Assembly (NCBI GenBank): GCA_902729315.2
Contig: LR746271.1
Span: 1,637,501-1,701,500 of the forward strand
DNA length: 64,000 nt
From: Spirodela intermedia
Lineage: Eukaryota; Streptophyta; Magnoliopsida; Alismatales; Araceae
Reading direction: 5' to 3'
The position numbers and the translations under genes are program-made. The notes below the pieces were generated by a model. It saw only the letters and a program-made list of their open reading frames with translations. It was not told the DNA's origin and ran no database searches. Shown one piece after another: positions 25,145 through 38,700 of this stretch (position 1 is the stretch's first letter; the number at the start of each line of letters is the position of its first letter).

Positions 25145-28100
25145 CTAGAATGGTCGTGCAGCATCTTCCATCATCTTCTTCATTCTTGTCAGTTTCTCTA
25201 TCTCTCTGAGTACCTGAAAGATTTATTTTTCATCCAATGAAGAAACTTCAGATTAATGTTTTCTTGTTATCAATGGATGCATCTATTCAAATGAGTTGGT
25301 TGTCTAAATTACCTCTAGGGCCATGTCCTCTGGTGTAACATCGCCCACCTCGACATAGCCTAATTTTGTTGCCACTTCTGTTAAATACCAAAAATGGTAT
25401 TGATCATTAAATATAAGGTCACAGAAAATATGTGAAAATAATCGAACAAAAATAAATTGCAATGTAGGCACCCCAAGTTTTCTTGGGATATTGGAAGAAA
25501 ATAAAATTACAGTCAGATAAAATTTACTTAGAAGGGAGACAGTTGCATCAGCAGTTGCATATCCTCCTTTCATTTTCTCATACTGTCTCGCCAGCTCAGT
25601 TACTGCCTGCATCATGGAACGATAATTGTGACACACTGTTGTCGGTCTTGCAGAGAACCAAGTAGAAAGACAAGAGAGGGGATGTTCTAACAAGAAAGAC
25701 AAGCAGTGATTAATCGCCAGGGATTTTCCATTCTTTGTAAGGATCGAGTTTATTTCCTTCCAATTTCTCATCATATGCAGAAAAGGACATTGTGATACCT
25801 CGGGTTTCATTAAAAAGAGGAGCATGATTTATTAACTGTGAAATAATAAATACTTAATGATTAATTGGAAGAACAAGAGTGAAATATCAAGGTGGCATAT
25901 GATCCTGAAGGCAATTAAACCAGGTGTTCAAGGATGGATTATACCAAAAAAATTGGCGACCTTAAATGATTATCGCATTTGTAAAATTTTATTATTCTCC
26001 GAGTTGATTTTGCAGACTTCAATCCATACGGACAAATCCAGCCTCTTATTCTGTCCCTGCTCAAATGCCATGACATTTTCATCTTCATTTGTTGTTCTTC
26101 TTACTGAGAAGAAAAATTTATCCCCATCGCAAAGGAATGACAGCAACCAAACCCTAGAATGGAAGGTGAATCCAGGAGAGAACGATTAAAAGGAAATGGG
26201 GATATTATAGTTTCATCAAAGCCTACGTTTCTTCCCTCTACATGCAAACAAAGGGGATGAGAGCCAGTTTTAGGAAATGAGGAGAATGCTTGAGTTCGAG
26301 AACAGCATCCACCACTTTTTCCTTTCATGACGGACAGCAATATATCATAACCAGAATGTACAGAATGCTCTGCGAGTAGAAACAAAAAGTAAATCCGAAT
26401 CACTCAAAATGAAAAAGTGGGTAGTAGATATTGGACCTCGTCAAAGGCATCCAATGGGTCCTGTGCATTGGGGAATTGGACTCCATCTTTCAGCTTCTCA
26501 TCCGCTATTATATCAACGGGGACATCAACCCATACTGAAATTCCATACCTCAAGTATGACCTTGAACGTAGAATGACATATAATTCAGACTCAAATGCAA
26601 ATGAAATATCTGAAATGCAAGGACGCCGGAAAAAGTATCTCAAGATCTTCCTTACAGATTGGTCACTCCCTGGGATGCACCATCCCCGGCACACACCACT
26701 AGACGAGCCATAGATGATAGCTGTCTTAGGACTTCAGTCTGCAAGAAATTTTCACCATGGTGAATTCTTACCCTCATCCAAATCATGGAAGAAGCGGATC
26801 GCCCAATTCAAGATCGGCAGGCAATGAATGGAAAGGGAGGGTCAAACTTACTCAGTTTAATGCGTGATTATTCTCTTATAGACTTGTACAACAGTGGTTA
26901 CCTGATATGGCGACTAACATACGTGGCAGCTAAAATTCTCACAGGGTAGTAGTTACCTCTGACTCGCGGAATCCCTTTTCATCTCTCTCCCGGAAATCTC
27001 TTGCGGGGCCTGCTCCACCAGCTGCTTCCTCAACTAAGTTGTCACTGTTCAAGGGTCGTTAAGAACGATAAATCATAGCCCAGCATTCAATAAATATTTT
27101 CCCGTCAATATATGGATGCTTATTGCTCACAGAACGGGCATACCAGTCAAAGTAGCAATAGCCTAATGCATCAGCTAGGACCATTCCCAACTTTGTCTTC
27201 ATTGGGCCGTTCATCCCTGATATTGAAGGTTGAGATTGAAGTAATATGCGAAAGAGTTAAGCCGTCTAAAAAAAAACCAATTCACAATTATCTGCTTTAG
27301 CTATGAGATTTAAGTTTTGACTTTCAATGTGTGTTTATCCCGACACATCTGCTGTGTAGTTCTTGATCGCTCTGACTCGTAGACACAAATGGGACACAAC
27401 CCAGGACAAGTTCTTAAGCTCTGATATAAAGTGGAAGGATCAGATTGCCACATTGGCAATGATGGAGTATTAACCTATTTCAGCCACATTTTTTTCCTTT
27501 TCATTTAAATTGAAGACTTGTTCGAAGACATTATCATTTCCAGGCAGAGGAAGTATCACGCAAAAAGGAAAGAATCAGGTCGTGAAATTGGAGATGAATG
27601 GAGCAGATTAATATTGCACAGATAATTGATTTGGCTCGTTCGTTTTAATGAGAGACTTGTTATAAAACAGTCTGGTTTCTGAGAAGATACAACATCATGC
27701 AAGGAGCAGGGAATAGCTGACCAACAAGGAAGAGTGAAGTCCCTTTCAGTGAGTCCACGAGTTCCCCCGCTTTAGCCTGCGTAACAGAAAGATTGAAGCA
27801 TGTTCGGCTATTTTCAAATGATTTTGATGTCTCAATATAACGCTAAGAGGATCCCTTCCCTTAGTTTGGAGTCAATTCGAGGAAGGGAGGTATTTAATGG
27901 ATTTCTTACCTTCAACTCAAGAGATGGCTCGAGCTCGACAGCAGACATTGTGGCACCTTGAAGAGAGTGATAGAACAATTCAATTGATGAGCAAGAAAAT
28001 CATACTCTACTTTCACAATGAGAGAAGACAGAAGACAGAAGAAGATAATGGAGAAATCAATCGTCAGAGCCAAGAATTCCCCAACCCCCCCTCCCCTAAA

Positions 28101-28519
28101 AAAAGGAAATCCCGGCACACGAACTCGGTATAAGAAGATTCGCGGCATCAACGCTGCATTCTCCAAGGAGCTGGGAGGATCCGAGCAGAAGTAACGATAC
28201 GCCGACAATACGGGAGAAAATAAATCATCAAAACAACCGCGTACTCTTCGGAGATGAGGATGGCGTAATCCTCACCGGTAGAACTCCCGTATCGAGAGCA
28301 CTTTCTCCGCCGTCGTCGCCGAGCCATGGGCTCCGCACAGTGCGACATCCCGGCGTCAGCCGTCAGCCGGCGACAGCCGACGGCGCTTCCGGAGAAGGAG
28401 AAGCCTGAGACAGGGCGTGATCGGGAAGTTGTAGCTTGTCCCCACGGAGACGGAGGAGAAGGAAGAGGGAGACGGGATCGAGCGGCAGAGACGGCGGTGG
28501 CGGCGCTCGTCGTCGCCAT
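25145..28519 (-). CDS. SKL1: shikimate kinase-like protein 1, chloroplast, probably non-catalytic
   Basis: Predicted ten-exon gene of 308 aa. Minus-strand exons are 28519-28276, 27956-27910, 27776-27722, 27216-27144, 27044-26957, 26738-26656, 26560-26437, 25606-25528, 25377-25313 and 25213-25145; phases close throughout. The Ser/Arg/Ala-rich first ~80 residues look like a chloroplast transit peptide. The body matches SKL1: SLFLVG at the nucleotide loop, LADALGYCYFD, DNLVEEAAGG, EVLRQLSSMARLVVCAGDGA, GISVWVDVPVDIIA, and the C-terminus EIEKLTRMKKMMEDAARPF. Enzyme motifs are degraded: the P-loop reads GMNGPMKT (residues 116-123) instead of GxxGxGKT, and the GGGA shikimate-site motif reads GDGA (187-190). 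Known SKL1 is required for chloroplast biogenesis and lacks shikimate kinase activity; the same is inferred here. Confidence 0.94.
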
Positions 28520-29002
28520 TGTTACCCCTGCAAGTCCACAGCTCCACCCCCCTTCGTCGCCCCCACTCTATCTGCCTCTACGTCCTGTGGGGCCCATCCG
28601 GGGAGGGCCCAGTTAGCGCGACTGTGGTGGGGCTTGGGCTTTTCTGGTTTATGGGCCATATAAGGCATGGGCTGTCAAAATATCAAATCAATGGACCGGG
28701 CTGAGATTTTTTGTGAAAACCCCTTCTCGCTTGTTATTTTTTGACCAGACATGCAAATTGCGAACTATATAATATATTATTATGATCTACTATTTTATTT
28801 GGTAAAATGTAAGAATTCAATGCGGTCTTATCCTCCTCTATTAAAAAGAGCCCGTGGGCCTAGTGAGCCTGAAAATTAGCTCGGCCATGTTCCCTTTCGG
28901 GCTTGGCCTTCATATTTTGGGGCGATTAGGCTTTAGGCCCGGACCGTACATGATTTGGGCCTGCTTCAAGCTTAGATAGGTAACTGCCCCAGAAGCACGT
29001 AC

Positions 29003-29043
<41 letters not shown>

Positions 29044-29119
29044 ACTATCTATCTATCTATCTATATCTGTATCTATATATATATATATACATACAGAACC
29101 AAGTGCAGGCTAGACTTTC

Positions 29120-29166
<47 letters not shown>

Positions 29167-31370
29167 TGGAAGGTCAATCTTACACTGAGAGCCCAATGGG
29201 CTTCAGTGGGCGTTGACTTCCAGAGCTCTGATCCAAAGTCCATCGTTGGGGCCCATGGTGGGCCATCGGTTTAACACAAATTTTATTTAGACCTCCATGT
29301 TTCAATTTATATAAAAAAAGGAAATTCAAATTTTAGACTGAAATTAAAGAAACCCCAGTCTTCCTCTCTCCACAGTCAAAATTTGACGGTGCAAAATGCA
29401 AATTCCTCCGGTCAACGAAACCCCAGTCTTCCTCTCTCCACAGTCAAAATTTGACGGTGCAAAATGCAAATTCCTCCGGTCAACGAAACCCCAGTCTTCT
29501 CTGACCAAGTCAACGTCCCCTCCTCTTGGTCCTCTTTTTATGCCCAGACCCAGCCCAAGCTGGGACTATCACTTCATACAAGTCATATTTCCATAGTTCC
29601 CCTATCGAACTATATAAAAATTTAATGCAATAATCTTGCTATCCTAAATGATCAGTAGATGATGAATTATACCGAAAATCCTTGGTTGAATGAATGGGGA
29701 TGACTAATCTTTGCAAAACTACTAATAAATATCAACTAATTTTCTGGTCCCACATGGAAATATCCCAATAAAACACCAAAACAGAACAATTAAATAATAT
29801 TTTTTTATATTGAAACGGGTTGATAATATTAAAATGATGTCCCCAGTTTATTAACATTTAATAAGCATTTAGTGAAAAATTCCAAAGACACGGGTCGTCA
29901 AGTTCAGACCAAGTTCTATTGGTTTTCACATTGTTGAAAGTCTTGCTTGAACAAACTGGGATGACTAGTCTTCGTTAAAAAATAATAATGAATAAAAATT
30001 ATAAATATTAAAAATAAAACTCCCATTTTATAGATATTTAATAATATTTAAGTGGATAATTTCAAAGTGTGAGTCGGTCCGGGGTCATGGAGTTTAGACT
30101 TTACTCGTTCAAGTTAACTATTTTTGGTATGGGAGATGTGAGTTGGAGGGGGGTTGACTTTGAGGCCATGGACATGAGCCAAATAATGGCTTTAAATTAA
30201 TAATATATATCTTTTAAATGATTTTTTTTAAATTTTTAGTGTGGTTGGAAGTGTGACAATAGCCACAGGGGGTTTGACTTTGGGGACCTTGAGATGACCC
30301 CATGAAGCATATTAAACGAGTAATATTGGATATTTACTCTAAATGAAATCCTCCAGCGTCGAACCCACCAGCCAAATATGGTTTAAAATTAATGCCACAT
30401 TTTAAAACTTCAAACAAAATAAAATATATTTTTTTAATGCGGTTGTAAAGTGTGACGATAGCTACAGGTACGATCTTGTTGCCCCTCAGTCAACGCGGCA
30501 GAGAGGAAAAAGACAAAAAAATAGGCCCATTGTTCGTCGGTCGCTGGCCGCGTGCCGCCATCCGTAGGCCCCACAAGGTTCTCGCGAAGGCGCCCTCAAC
30601 TGACTCCCGGTTACCGTTAATGTCGATCGGATCGTAACGTCCGCATCGCTGACTTGGCCAAAATATGCCACGTATCCGAGACGTCGTCGGAACCGGTCGT
30701 GTCAGCCGAGCCGAGCCGAGCTGATCGGTAGACAGTGCGTAGGTGGCTGGGGCAGGGAAGCAGTAAATGGCCATCGGAGGGGTATTTAATGGATTCACCT
30801 AACTTCCGACACGTGTCAAATCTACTCTGACCGGAACTGCTACATGGTCAGCGTAGTAGGCTGACTTATCGTATGCCTTCGCAAGACGGCTCCCTAAGAC
30901 CCTCATATTTAGTGGAAACTACGAAAATGCTACCATCTTTGGGCAAAATATCCTCTTCTGCTTTGTAATCAGCAAATTTAAAATTATTGCGTTCATGTCC
31001 CTAAATGTAGCACATCATGGCCGCTAAGTGGTCCTCTGTCGCCGAAAAATGAGACTATAAGTAAATGACGTTAACACTGTATTCATCAAATGGGGAAGAT
31101 GACGGGGGAATTTGGTTGTGACGTGAATATTTTATCAACGGGGGTTTAGAAGAAACTTCTTGACGATAATAATATGGGCTTATGAAGACAGACGCCGTTT
31201 GGGGTAACGGGGGGCGCCGCGGTTGTCGGATGAGACCAGAGTGGCGGGTTTTGTAATTTTCTGAAAATCCTGGGGCCCATGTTATAAAATTCCCTGCAAC
31301 TCGCTGATCAACAAGGGACACGACGTCGTGGAGACGGCAGGGCAGGGCTCCTCCCCTGCTGCAATACAGA

Positions 31371-31406
<36 letters not shown>

Positions 31407-31645
31407 GAGAGCAGGGGGGAGCGGGGGCCTCGTCATGTCGGCTTTTTCTTCGTGGAGGCGAGACTGTGTCCTGCCAGTAGCCAGTTCTCTGTAAGAGATA
31501 GATAGAAAGATAGCGAGAGAGAGATTGAGGGACAAGCCTCTGAGGTTGAGGGTGCCGGGGAAGGGAATGGATGTGGGCACGTACTGGGCGGCGGCAGCGG
31601 CGGGTGATGGATGATCGCGTGTGGGGCGAGGGTAGTGAATAACTA
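28520..31645. other. intergenic between SKL1 and the CDK-like kinase
   Basis: The two genes diverge from this 3.1-kb gap, so it should hold both promoters. It contains CT runs at about 29004-29041 and 29124-29160 with ATCT/AT tracts between, a 68-bp tandem repeat at 29349-29499, and degenerate longer repeats at 29690-30475. A GA run at about 31374-31402 probably lies in the kinase 5' leader. No coding sequence was recognised. Confidence 0.65.
29349..29499 (+). repeat. 68-bp perfect tandem repeat
   Basis: Two identical 68-bp units (29349-29416 and 29417-29484) plus about 15 bases of a third. Each begins GAAACCCCAGTCTTCCTCTC and ends GGTCAACG. Each unit contains a TTGAC-type core (AATTTGACGG and GGTCAACG), resembling W-box sequence. 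Confidence 0.95.
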
Positions 31646-33303
31646 ATGGGGTGCGTCTGCGGTAAACCACCAACGAGAGATGGCGACGAGGAGGGAGGAA
31701 CATCCAAGGAGACAGCGGCGGCGGGGAAGCCAGCTGGGGGTCGTACGGCGCCACCAGAGCACCGGCGCAGCGTGATTCCGCCGTATGTGCCGCCGTCCCC
31801 CGGGAGCTGCCCCCGGTGGCCGGCGTGGCTCACGGAGGTGGCCGGTGAGGCGATCCAAGGGTGGGCTCCTCGCCGCGCCGACTCCTTCCAGAAACTCTCC
31901 AAGGTGACCTCTTTCTCTCTCCTCTGCTTCGTGGGTTCGTCCTCTTCATTCATCTTCTCTCCGGTCGGTTTCCCTCTCCAGATCATCATCATCTCTCTCT
32001 CCCTCTCTCTTTACTCTGCTTCGTGGGATCATCCTCTTCGATAAGAGCTCTTCTTTCTCCGGATCATGCATCTTTCGCCAGTACCCATCTGCGAATTTCA
32101 TCCCGAGATCGTATTCAATACTGAAACTCGCTCGTCCATGTTCTTCCCCTCAGATTGCCCCCTCCCTCCCTCTCTCTCTCGATATATGTACATCTCTCTC
32201 TAGAGTATTTTTCTGAGAGAAATAAATGATCTGTGGGTGTGGGCTGGGGGTATTAGATTGGGCAGGGGACGTACAGCAACGTGTACAAGGCGAGGGATCT
32301 GGAGACGGGGAAGATGGTGGCGCTGAAGAAGGTGAGGATGGACAGCGTGGAGCCGGAGAGCGTCAAGTTCATGGCGAGGGAGATCGCGCTGCTGCGGCGC
32401 CTCGACCACCCGAACGTCATCAAGCTCGAGGGCCTTATCATCTCCCGCGTCTCCAGCAGTATCTACCTCATCTTCGAGTACATGGAGCACGACCTCTCCG
32501 GCCTCCTTTGCTCCCCCGACCTCTCCTTCTCCTTGCCCCAGGTACCCCACACCTACACCCTCCCCCCCTCTCTCTCTCTCCTCTCCACTCTCTCTCTCCT
32601 CTCTCTTTCTCTCTCTCCCTCTCCTCCATTATACGACCTCTTAAGTAAGGTGTCATCATTCACCGTGACTATAAACCGATGATCATCGCGGGAGTGAAGT
32701 CAAAGCTGTTGACTTTCCCATGGGCAGCTGAGTTGCTCTAGTGATTCCACGTCATTAAAGAAAACCGACAAACTATTGGGGAGTTCCATCTCCAGGAATT
32801 TGGATGCATATAGGAACTTCTTGAGCTATCATGATGGGTGGAAGGTCGAACGGGTTGACTTTACCTGTGGCATGGCAACAATTATGGCGAAAAATTAAGA
32901 AAGACTCGATCTTGATGGAATGTATTCGAGATGGGACTGTTCATCCATCTTCTTCTTCAACCTGAGCAGATCAAGTGCTTCATGAAGCAGCTGCTCCAGG
33001 GGCTGGAGCACTGTCACAGCCATGGCGTCATGCACCGGGACATCAAGGGCGCTAACTTGCTGGTCAACAACGCCGGCGTCCTCAAGATTGCAGACTTCGG
33101 GCTCGCCCTCCGCCGCCACCCCGGCGACCGCCGCCCGTTGACCAGCCGGGTGGTCACCCTCTGGTACCGCCCCCCCGAGCTCCTCCTCGGCGCCACCAGC
33201 TACGGCTTCGACGTTGACCTCTGGAGCGCTGGCTGCATCATGGCGGAGCTCCTCTCCGGCCGCCCCATCCTCCCCGGCAGAACCGAGGTATCCTCTTCTT
33301 CTT

Positions 33304-33350
<47 letters not shown>

Positions 33351-33665
33351 ATCTATTTATCTTTCTCTCTCTCTTTCTGACATTCGGCGCCGCTGGTTGT
33401 TGTTGAAGGTGGAGCAGCTGCATAGGATCTTCAAGCTGTGCGGGTCACCGCCGGGGGACTACTGGAGGAAGCTGAGGCTGCCGAGGACGGCGATGTTCAG
33501 CACGCAGCAGAGCTACAAGAGCAGCATAGCGGAGACCTTCAAGGATTTCCCCCCTCACTCTCTCTCTCTCATCGAGACGCTGCTCTCCCTCGACCCGGCC
33601 GACCGGGGGACGGCCACGTCTGCCCTGGACAGTGAGGTCAGAATCATGGGCTTGAGTTTCTCCTC

Positions 33666-33732
<67 letters not shown>

Positions 33733-34726
33733 CTCTATCTCTATCTCAGTGTGCTGTGTATTCTGGGTGCAGTTCTTCAGGGTGAGCCCCCTCGCTTGTG
33801 AGCCATGGAGCTTGGCTCAATATCCCCCCACGAAGGAGCTGGATGTGAAGCTGAGAGAAGAACAGTCTAGAGGGTATGCATCTGCTCTCTATCTCTCTGT
33901 CTACCTCTCTATCTCTATCTATTTACTTCTTCTCCGTCCGCCTCAGGAAAAGGAGTGATAACAAGGAGAAGGGAGGGGGATCAAAGAAGCCTCCCCGACC
34001 GCAGAATCGCCGCCGGGCAAGGCCGGCGCCGGAAGCAAATGCGGAATTGCAGACCAACATCGACGTATGTGAATCTGAACTCCTCGCTCCACTCACTCTC
34101 GATCTCCTATTTCGGCCCATTTTTTCTTCTTTCGGAAATCCGCGCTGACTATCTCCGACAGAAGAAACTCCTCGGATCCCCACCTCCCAAGAATCGATCT
34201 TTCTTGTGTTCAGAATTCGCGGGTTTTCATTGGCTTCCTCAGGATTATCTTCTTCTTTCATCTTTTTTGGCAAAAAACAAAACATGTTGGGGGATTTCTT
34301 CTGATCAACTCCTGTTCTTGTCTGCAGCGGCGGCGGCTGATGGCTCAGATGAACGTGAAGAGCAAGAGCGAGAAGTTCCCGCCGCCGCATCGCGACGGCG
34401 CCGTCGTCGACCAGCCGGAAGAAGCGCCGCCAGACCGCCGCCACATGACCTTCGTTGTGCCCGAGGGATCATTCGACTCGTCGGTCTTCGATCCCAAGAA
34501 CCTGCCGGAGTACGCATTCCCCCGGGCCGCTGCCGGGTATTCGAAGCCAGGGCGGCCGCCGTTCCTCTGGGGGCCCTACCGGAGGAAGAGCAAGTCGGTG
34601 AAGACGGACGCCCAGGTGGCGCCGGCGCAGATTTTCGGCTTGTCGGAGCCTGTGAAGGGCGAGAGGGTCCACCGGAGGGTCAAGGGGAAGGAGATCGAGG
34701 CCTCTGCGGGCGGCGGCGGACTATGA
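31646..34726 (+). CDS. CDK-like serine/threonine kinase, IBS1/At1g54610 group
   Basis: Predicted seven-exon gene of 568 aa. Exons are 31646-31903, 32257-32541, 32970-33287, 33409-33636, 33773-33873, 33947-34064 and 34328-34726. The N-terminus MGCVCGK offers Gly2 for myristoylation and Cys3/Cys5 for palmitoylation, so membrane attachment is likely. The kinase domain starts at residue 87: glycine loop IGQGTYSNVY, Lys110 of VALKKV, helix-C Glu128 (MAREI), catalytic HRD at 203-205 followed by IKGANL, DFG at 223-225, and LWYRPPELLLG. These mark an active CDK-type kinase. The tail after about residue 390 is basic and low in known domains, with APEANAELQ and the closing PFLWGPYRRKSKS typical of this plant subfamily. 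Family members are linked to immunity priming (IBS1); substrates are unknown. Several introns begin or end with long CT tracts close to the splice sites. Confidence 0.94.
33307..33731 (+). repeat. CT microsatellites in kinase introns
   Basis: A CT run at about 33307-33347 fills intron 3. Another at about 33678-33714, passing into CTAT units to about 33731, fills intron 4. Each sits within tens of bases of a splice site and supplies an extended pyrimidine tract. Confidence 0.9.
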
Positions 34727-34951
34727 ACCTGGGATGATGGGGTTGAATTTAGCTTAGCTTGCTTTCCTTTTTTAGTAAATGCCGTCATTTTTGGTACTCT
34801 CTCTCTCTCTCTCTCTCTCCATAGCGACATTTGTATCTCTCTCTACTTAGGCATCTCTGCTTCCGTCATGTCCCGACTTGTACAGTTTGGAAAATAAGCT
34901 TCTGGCTATTTACAAGCCTTTGACTTTGGTAATTATATGTTCCTAAATGCC

Positions 34952-35002
<51 letters not shown>

Positions 35003-35744
35003 GCACAAAACAGGTGGAATTCTTTCTTCGCTGAGTGGGTACATTAAGTCCAAACGTGGAAGGTATTCAATTATTTTCTAGGGAACTGTTCTTCGCTGTT
35101 GCCAAAATTTGACACCAAACGCAGAGGGAACAAGGATGAAGGTGGAGGGATGCACAGAAATTCCAAGTATTTACAGGGTCAGGTGGCTGGATCGGATTCC
35201 TTCAAGCATTTGCATGGGGAGACCAAACCTGTAATCCATGAAGCGGATTTAGCTGAGCACCAAACCAAACGACAACAGAAGATAGTGACAGGATTTTTTT
35301 TTATTTTTTTATTTCCTGTACTATAAATAATATAATAGAAATTAGAATCAGGAGGGGTGTTCTGATTTTCATGAGAAGTTTTCAAGTGCAGATGGCAAAA
35401 ACGATCAGAGGAAAATAAAAAAATAAAAAGAAAATGCCATCAGCCGGAATCATGAGAAAAGAGTGACCAAATTAAGGAAATCAAGCTCAACTCTCATGAA
35501 AGCCTTCTACATAAAAGAGTGATTTTTATACATTTTTATCAATTATAATTGCAATACCCGTGTTCAATCATCAAACCTCAGTCTGCCCAATTTGGCAACT
35601 CGGCCTATGATTGCCATCCTGATTCAAACATCACTATCCACCCACTTATAAAGAGCATAAGATGGTCGTTGTATATATATAATCATAAGAGGAGGCACAT
35701 CAATCAATCACTAACCTCTGATTTCTGTTGCACCATCCATGGCT
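34727..35744. other. convergent intergenic region
   Basis: The CDK-like kinase (plus) and the BAR-domain gene (minus) end toward each other here, so it should contain both 3' UTRs. CT run at about 34797-34819 and GA run at 34955-35000. No other gene is seen. Confidence 0.7.
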
Positions 35745-38700
35745 TCATATAATGTTGTCTCTGGCAGGAGATGAGAAAGAAATAGGCATGAGAGAAGGCG
35801 AAGAGACTTCTCTGGCTGCATCTTGACTGCTAGGCGCTTCCATGAGCTTCACGGCATCTAGACTTGACCTCTGACTTCTTGAAGGTATGGAGAAGCTGCG
35901 CGCCATGCCTCCCTGAGGCATCGGCAAGGGGGAAGCCACCTGGGCAGCAGGGGGAAGCTTGCCCGACATAGAAAGCTCTCTGCTTCTAGATACCAGAGGG
36001 GCTGAATGGCGGACTAAACTGAGCCTTGCAGCTAAGCTAGCAGAGCTCGCTGGGGGCCTGGGAAGCTCATGAAGCTCAGTTATCTTCGGTGAAGGCCTCA
36101 TTGGAGGCGGCGAGGCACTCAGAGACACCTTCGGGGACGTAGAAGGCGGCCTGGGGACATGTAGCGGCGCCGCCGAGGCCACCGGAGGTTGCACAGAGGG
36201 AAACCATGAAGACTTGCCGGACCCTTGGCTGAGCAGTGGCCCCGAGAAGGCTTGTCTCTTGAGTTTCTTGGCATCAGAATAATGTGGACCGGATTGGGCT
36301 GGGGAATGGCCCCAGCTTTCCTTAAGTGGCGGCGGCCTTCCGATGGGCTCGCTGTTGACGACGGTGGCTTTTGGTGGTGGGCTGGCTCTGAGGTTCTTCT
36401 TGTACAGGTCAGGTGGTTCCAAGGGCATTGAGTGCCGGGATTGGCTGCGCCAGGTACTGTTTCCGTCGAGTGGGGCCAATGGGACCGAGGTATATGAGCA
36501 AGATTTTGAGGAGATATTGCAGTCGATAGGTGTTGGGAGAACATATGTGCTGAACTTCTTTGTAGATGTGCGCCGCAAATATGCCATCCCTTCGCCTGGA
36601 TCGACCTTCTTGTCAGGAAAAATGGGTGCTGACTGGCTTCCAGGATGAGGTCTACTGAGGTAGATGGAATCCGATTGACCCTTCTCCACCACATTTTCCT
36701 ACAGAATCGGAGAAAGGTCAAACAGTTTTTCTCTCTGCCCAGGTCACACATTTGCCACATGAATGACCCACGAAGAACAGTCAGATTCAGAAAGCCAAGC
36801 AGCGGTTTCTCTAAATTAAATACTTTTTTTGTCATTTATAGTAACATTTCTCCACACGGGTATGAAGAAGAGAATGATTTAAGGAAAGAGGGCAGAACCA
36901 AAAAAAGAAGCACCTGAGCAACTTCCAGGGATGAAATTATTGTAGACGCTTTGTCTGGTTGATCCAGCTGCATGAAATTTAAAATAATACGATCAGTGTT
37001 TATGAAGAAAAATGGAAGGATGACGCCTGGCGTTGAAAGCTAAAATGCAGGGCAATGATTTTCGGCAAAGGAAAAGGCTTCAGCATGCTCAAACTCTAGG
37101 ACATCAATTCATGCATCAATCATCCAAGAAGAAGATAGCACTGGATCACAAACTCCACCCCTCGCCTGCCATTACATCACAGCTCCCTGGTGTGCTCAAA
37201 AGCTATGTGAGGATATTTAACCTGTTATAATCGCCAGACACCACCGACCCAAGTTCAAAATAAGTATGCGTGGGGATAAGTAACATGCACACAAGCAGAA
37301 TTCCATCCACAAGTCGCATGTTCTTACGGGCACATGATACATTGGGAGCAGCTATTCGTTTTTTATTCCATCCACAGTTTTTCTTATGGTCACATGATAC
37401 ATAAGAAAGAAGTCATACTCGAAACATCAGAATTCGTTTTTTATTCAAATTATTCATCTGGATCATTATCAGTCCGCGATCATCAGAGCCCGACACTCTG
37501 ACTGAATTCTCAGGGAAAACAGAAACAAAGTGTAGAGTGATGAAATGGTGACATAGTAGTCCAGGTGGTTCAATAGAATTTTCACACATTTAAAAAAAAA
37601 TATTAAACTCGATGAGTTTTCATAGATAATATGGGGATCAAGGGAAATCCTATCAGATAGAAAAAATGCAGAAAATTCTCAATGCAAAAAATCATGACAT
37701 TAAAAAAAGAGGTGGGGTGGTCCTACCTCAGAGTCTTTATATGCTAAAATAGTATCATGGACTGGCTCGTTCTGCCCATAATCAAAACTCAATTCCCCGT
37801 TATCAGTACCATCAGACCCATCTTCGACACCAGTATCGTCATTGTAGGTATCATCTTCATTTTCATCCTCTGTTTCATAATCCTCCAGTCCACTGAACTG
37901 GTAATCGATATGCTGTTTTTCAGCCACCATCTTAACATGGGGTTCGATGGCCTCTAGCGACTTTATTCCTTTTCTAAAGAAATTCAACTGGTTCCAACAA
38001 CAAGAGAAAACTGTAAGATGGCAAATTTTCCGCACGTTCAAGGAAAAAATAAACAAAAGCGTTCTTTCTGAGGATAAGAAACCTGTGCAGAATGATGCCG
38101 GGCAGCTTGAGTCAGTAGGCTTCGGGATTGTCCTTGCTTCAGTGATTTCAAACGGAAAACAAATAGAGTTGCTTCCTCGTCATAGTCCTCTCGTGCTTCA
38201 TGTAGCTGCTGGTGTGAAAAGCTCTCTCTTGAGTTTTTGGAACGCCCTTTTTCTCTTGTCGCTGCTAGCATGTGCTCATACGCCAGTCTGGAAAAAAAAA
38301 TTCCTTATTAGAGAAAAAAACAAGAAGCCCTGAAGAAATTATAAAGGTAAATAGAAATAACTGCATCGTACCTTTTTCCATCACACTGGCGTTTCATCTC
38401 CTGCAAGAACAGATAAGCAGCCAATCAGCAGATAATTGTGAACATGAGATGGAGGTAGTACGTTGGAGGGGAGTTACTGGCAGATGATTAAGTAAGAAGA
38501 GCTACTTGCTGCCATATTATCTGGTGTTCTCTCAAACAGCAAACCGGAGTGAGCTTCATAATCCATGACCAAATTCAGACAAAAAATATTCTATGGAAAC
38601 AAAGTATGCAAGAATTTATTAGAAATATTTTCCCAGTCTGTTATCCAAAGTTACATTCTATAAACAGACATCAGGTCTGGTAAGGGTAAAAGCACGGAAC

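Noticed and set aside
34340-34726. Separate small gene starting at an internal ATG
   Set aside because: It is the last exon of the CDK-like kinase; the CAG acceptor at 34327 and the phase join it to the upstream exons.
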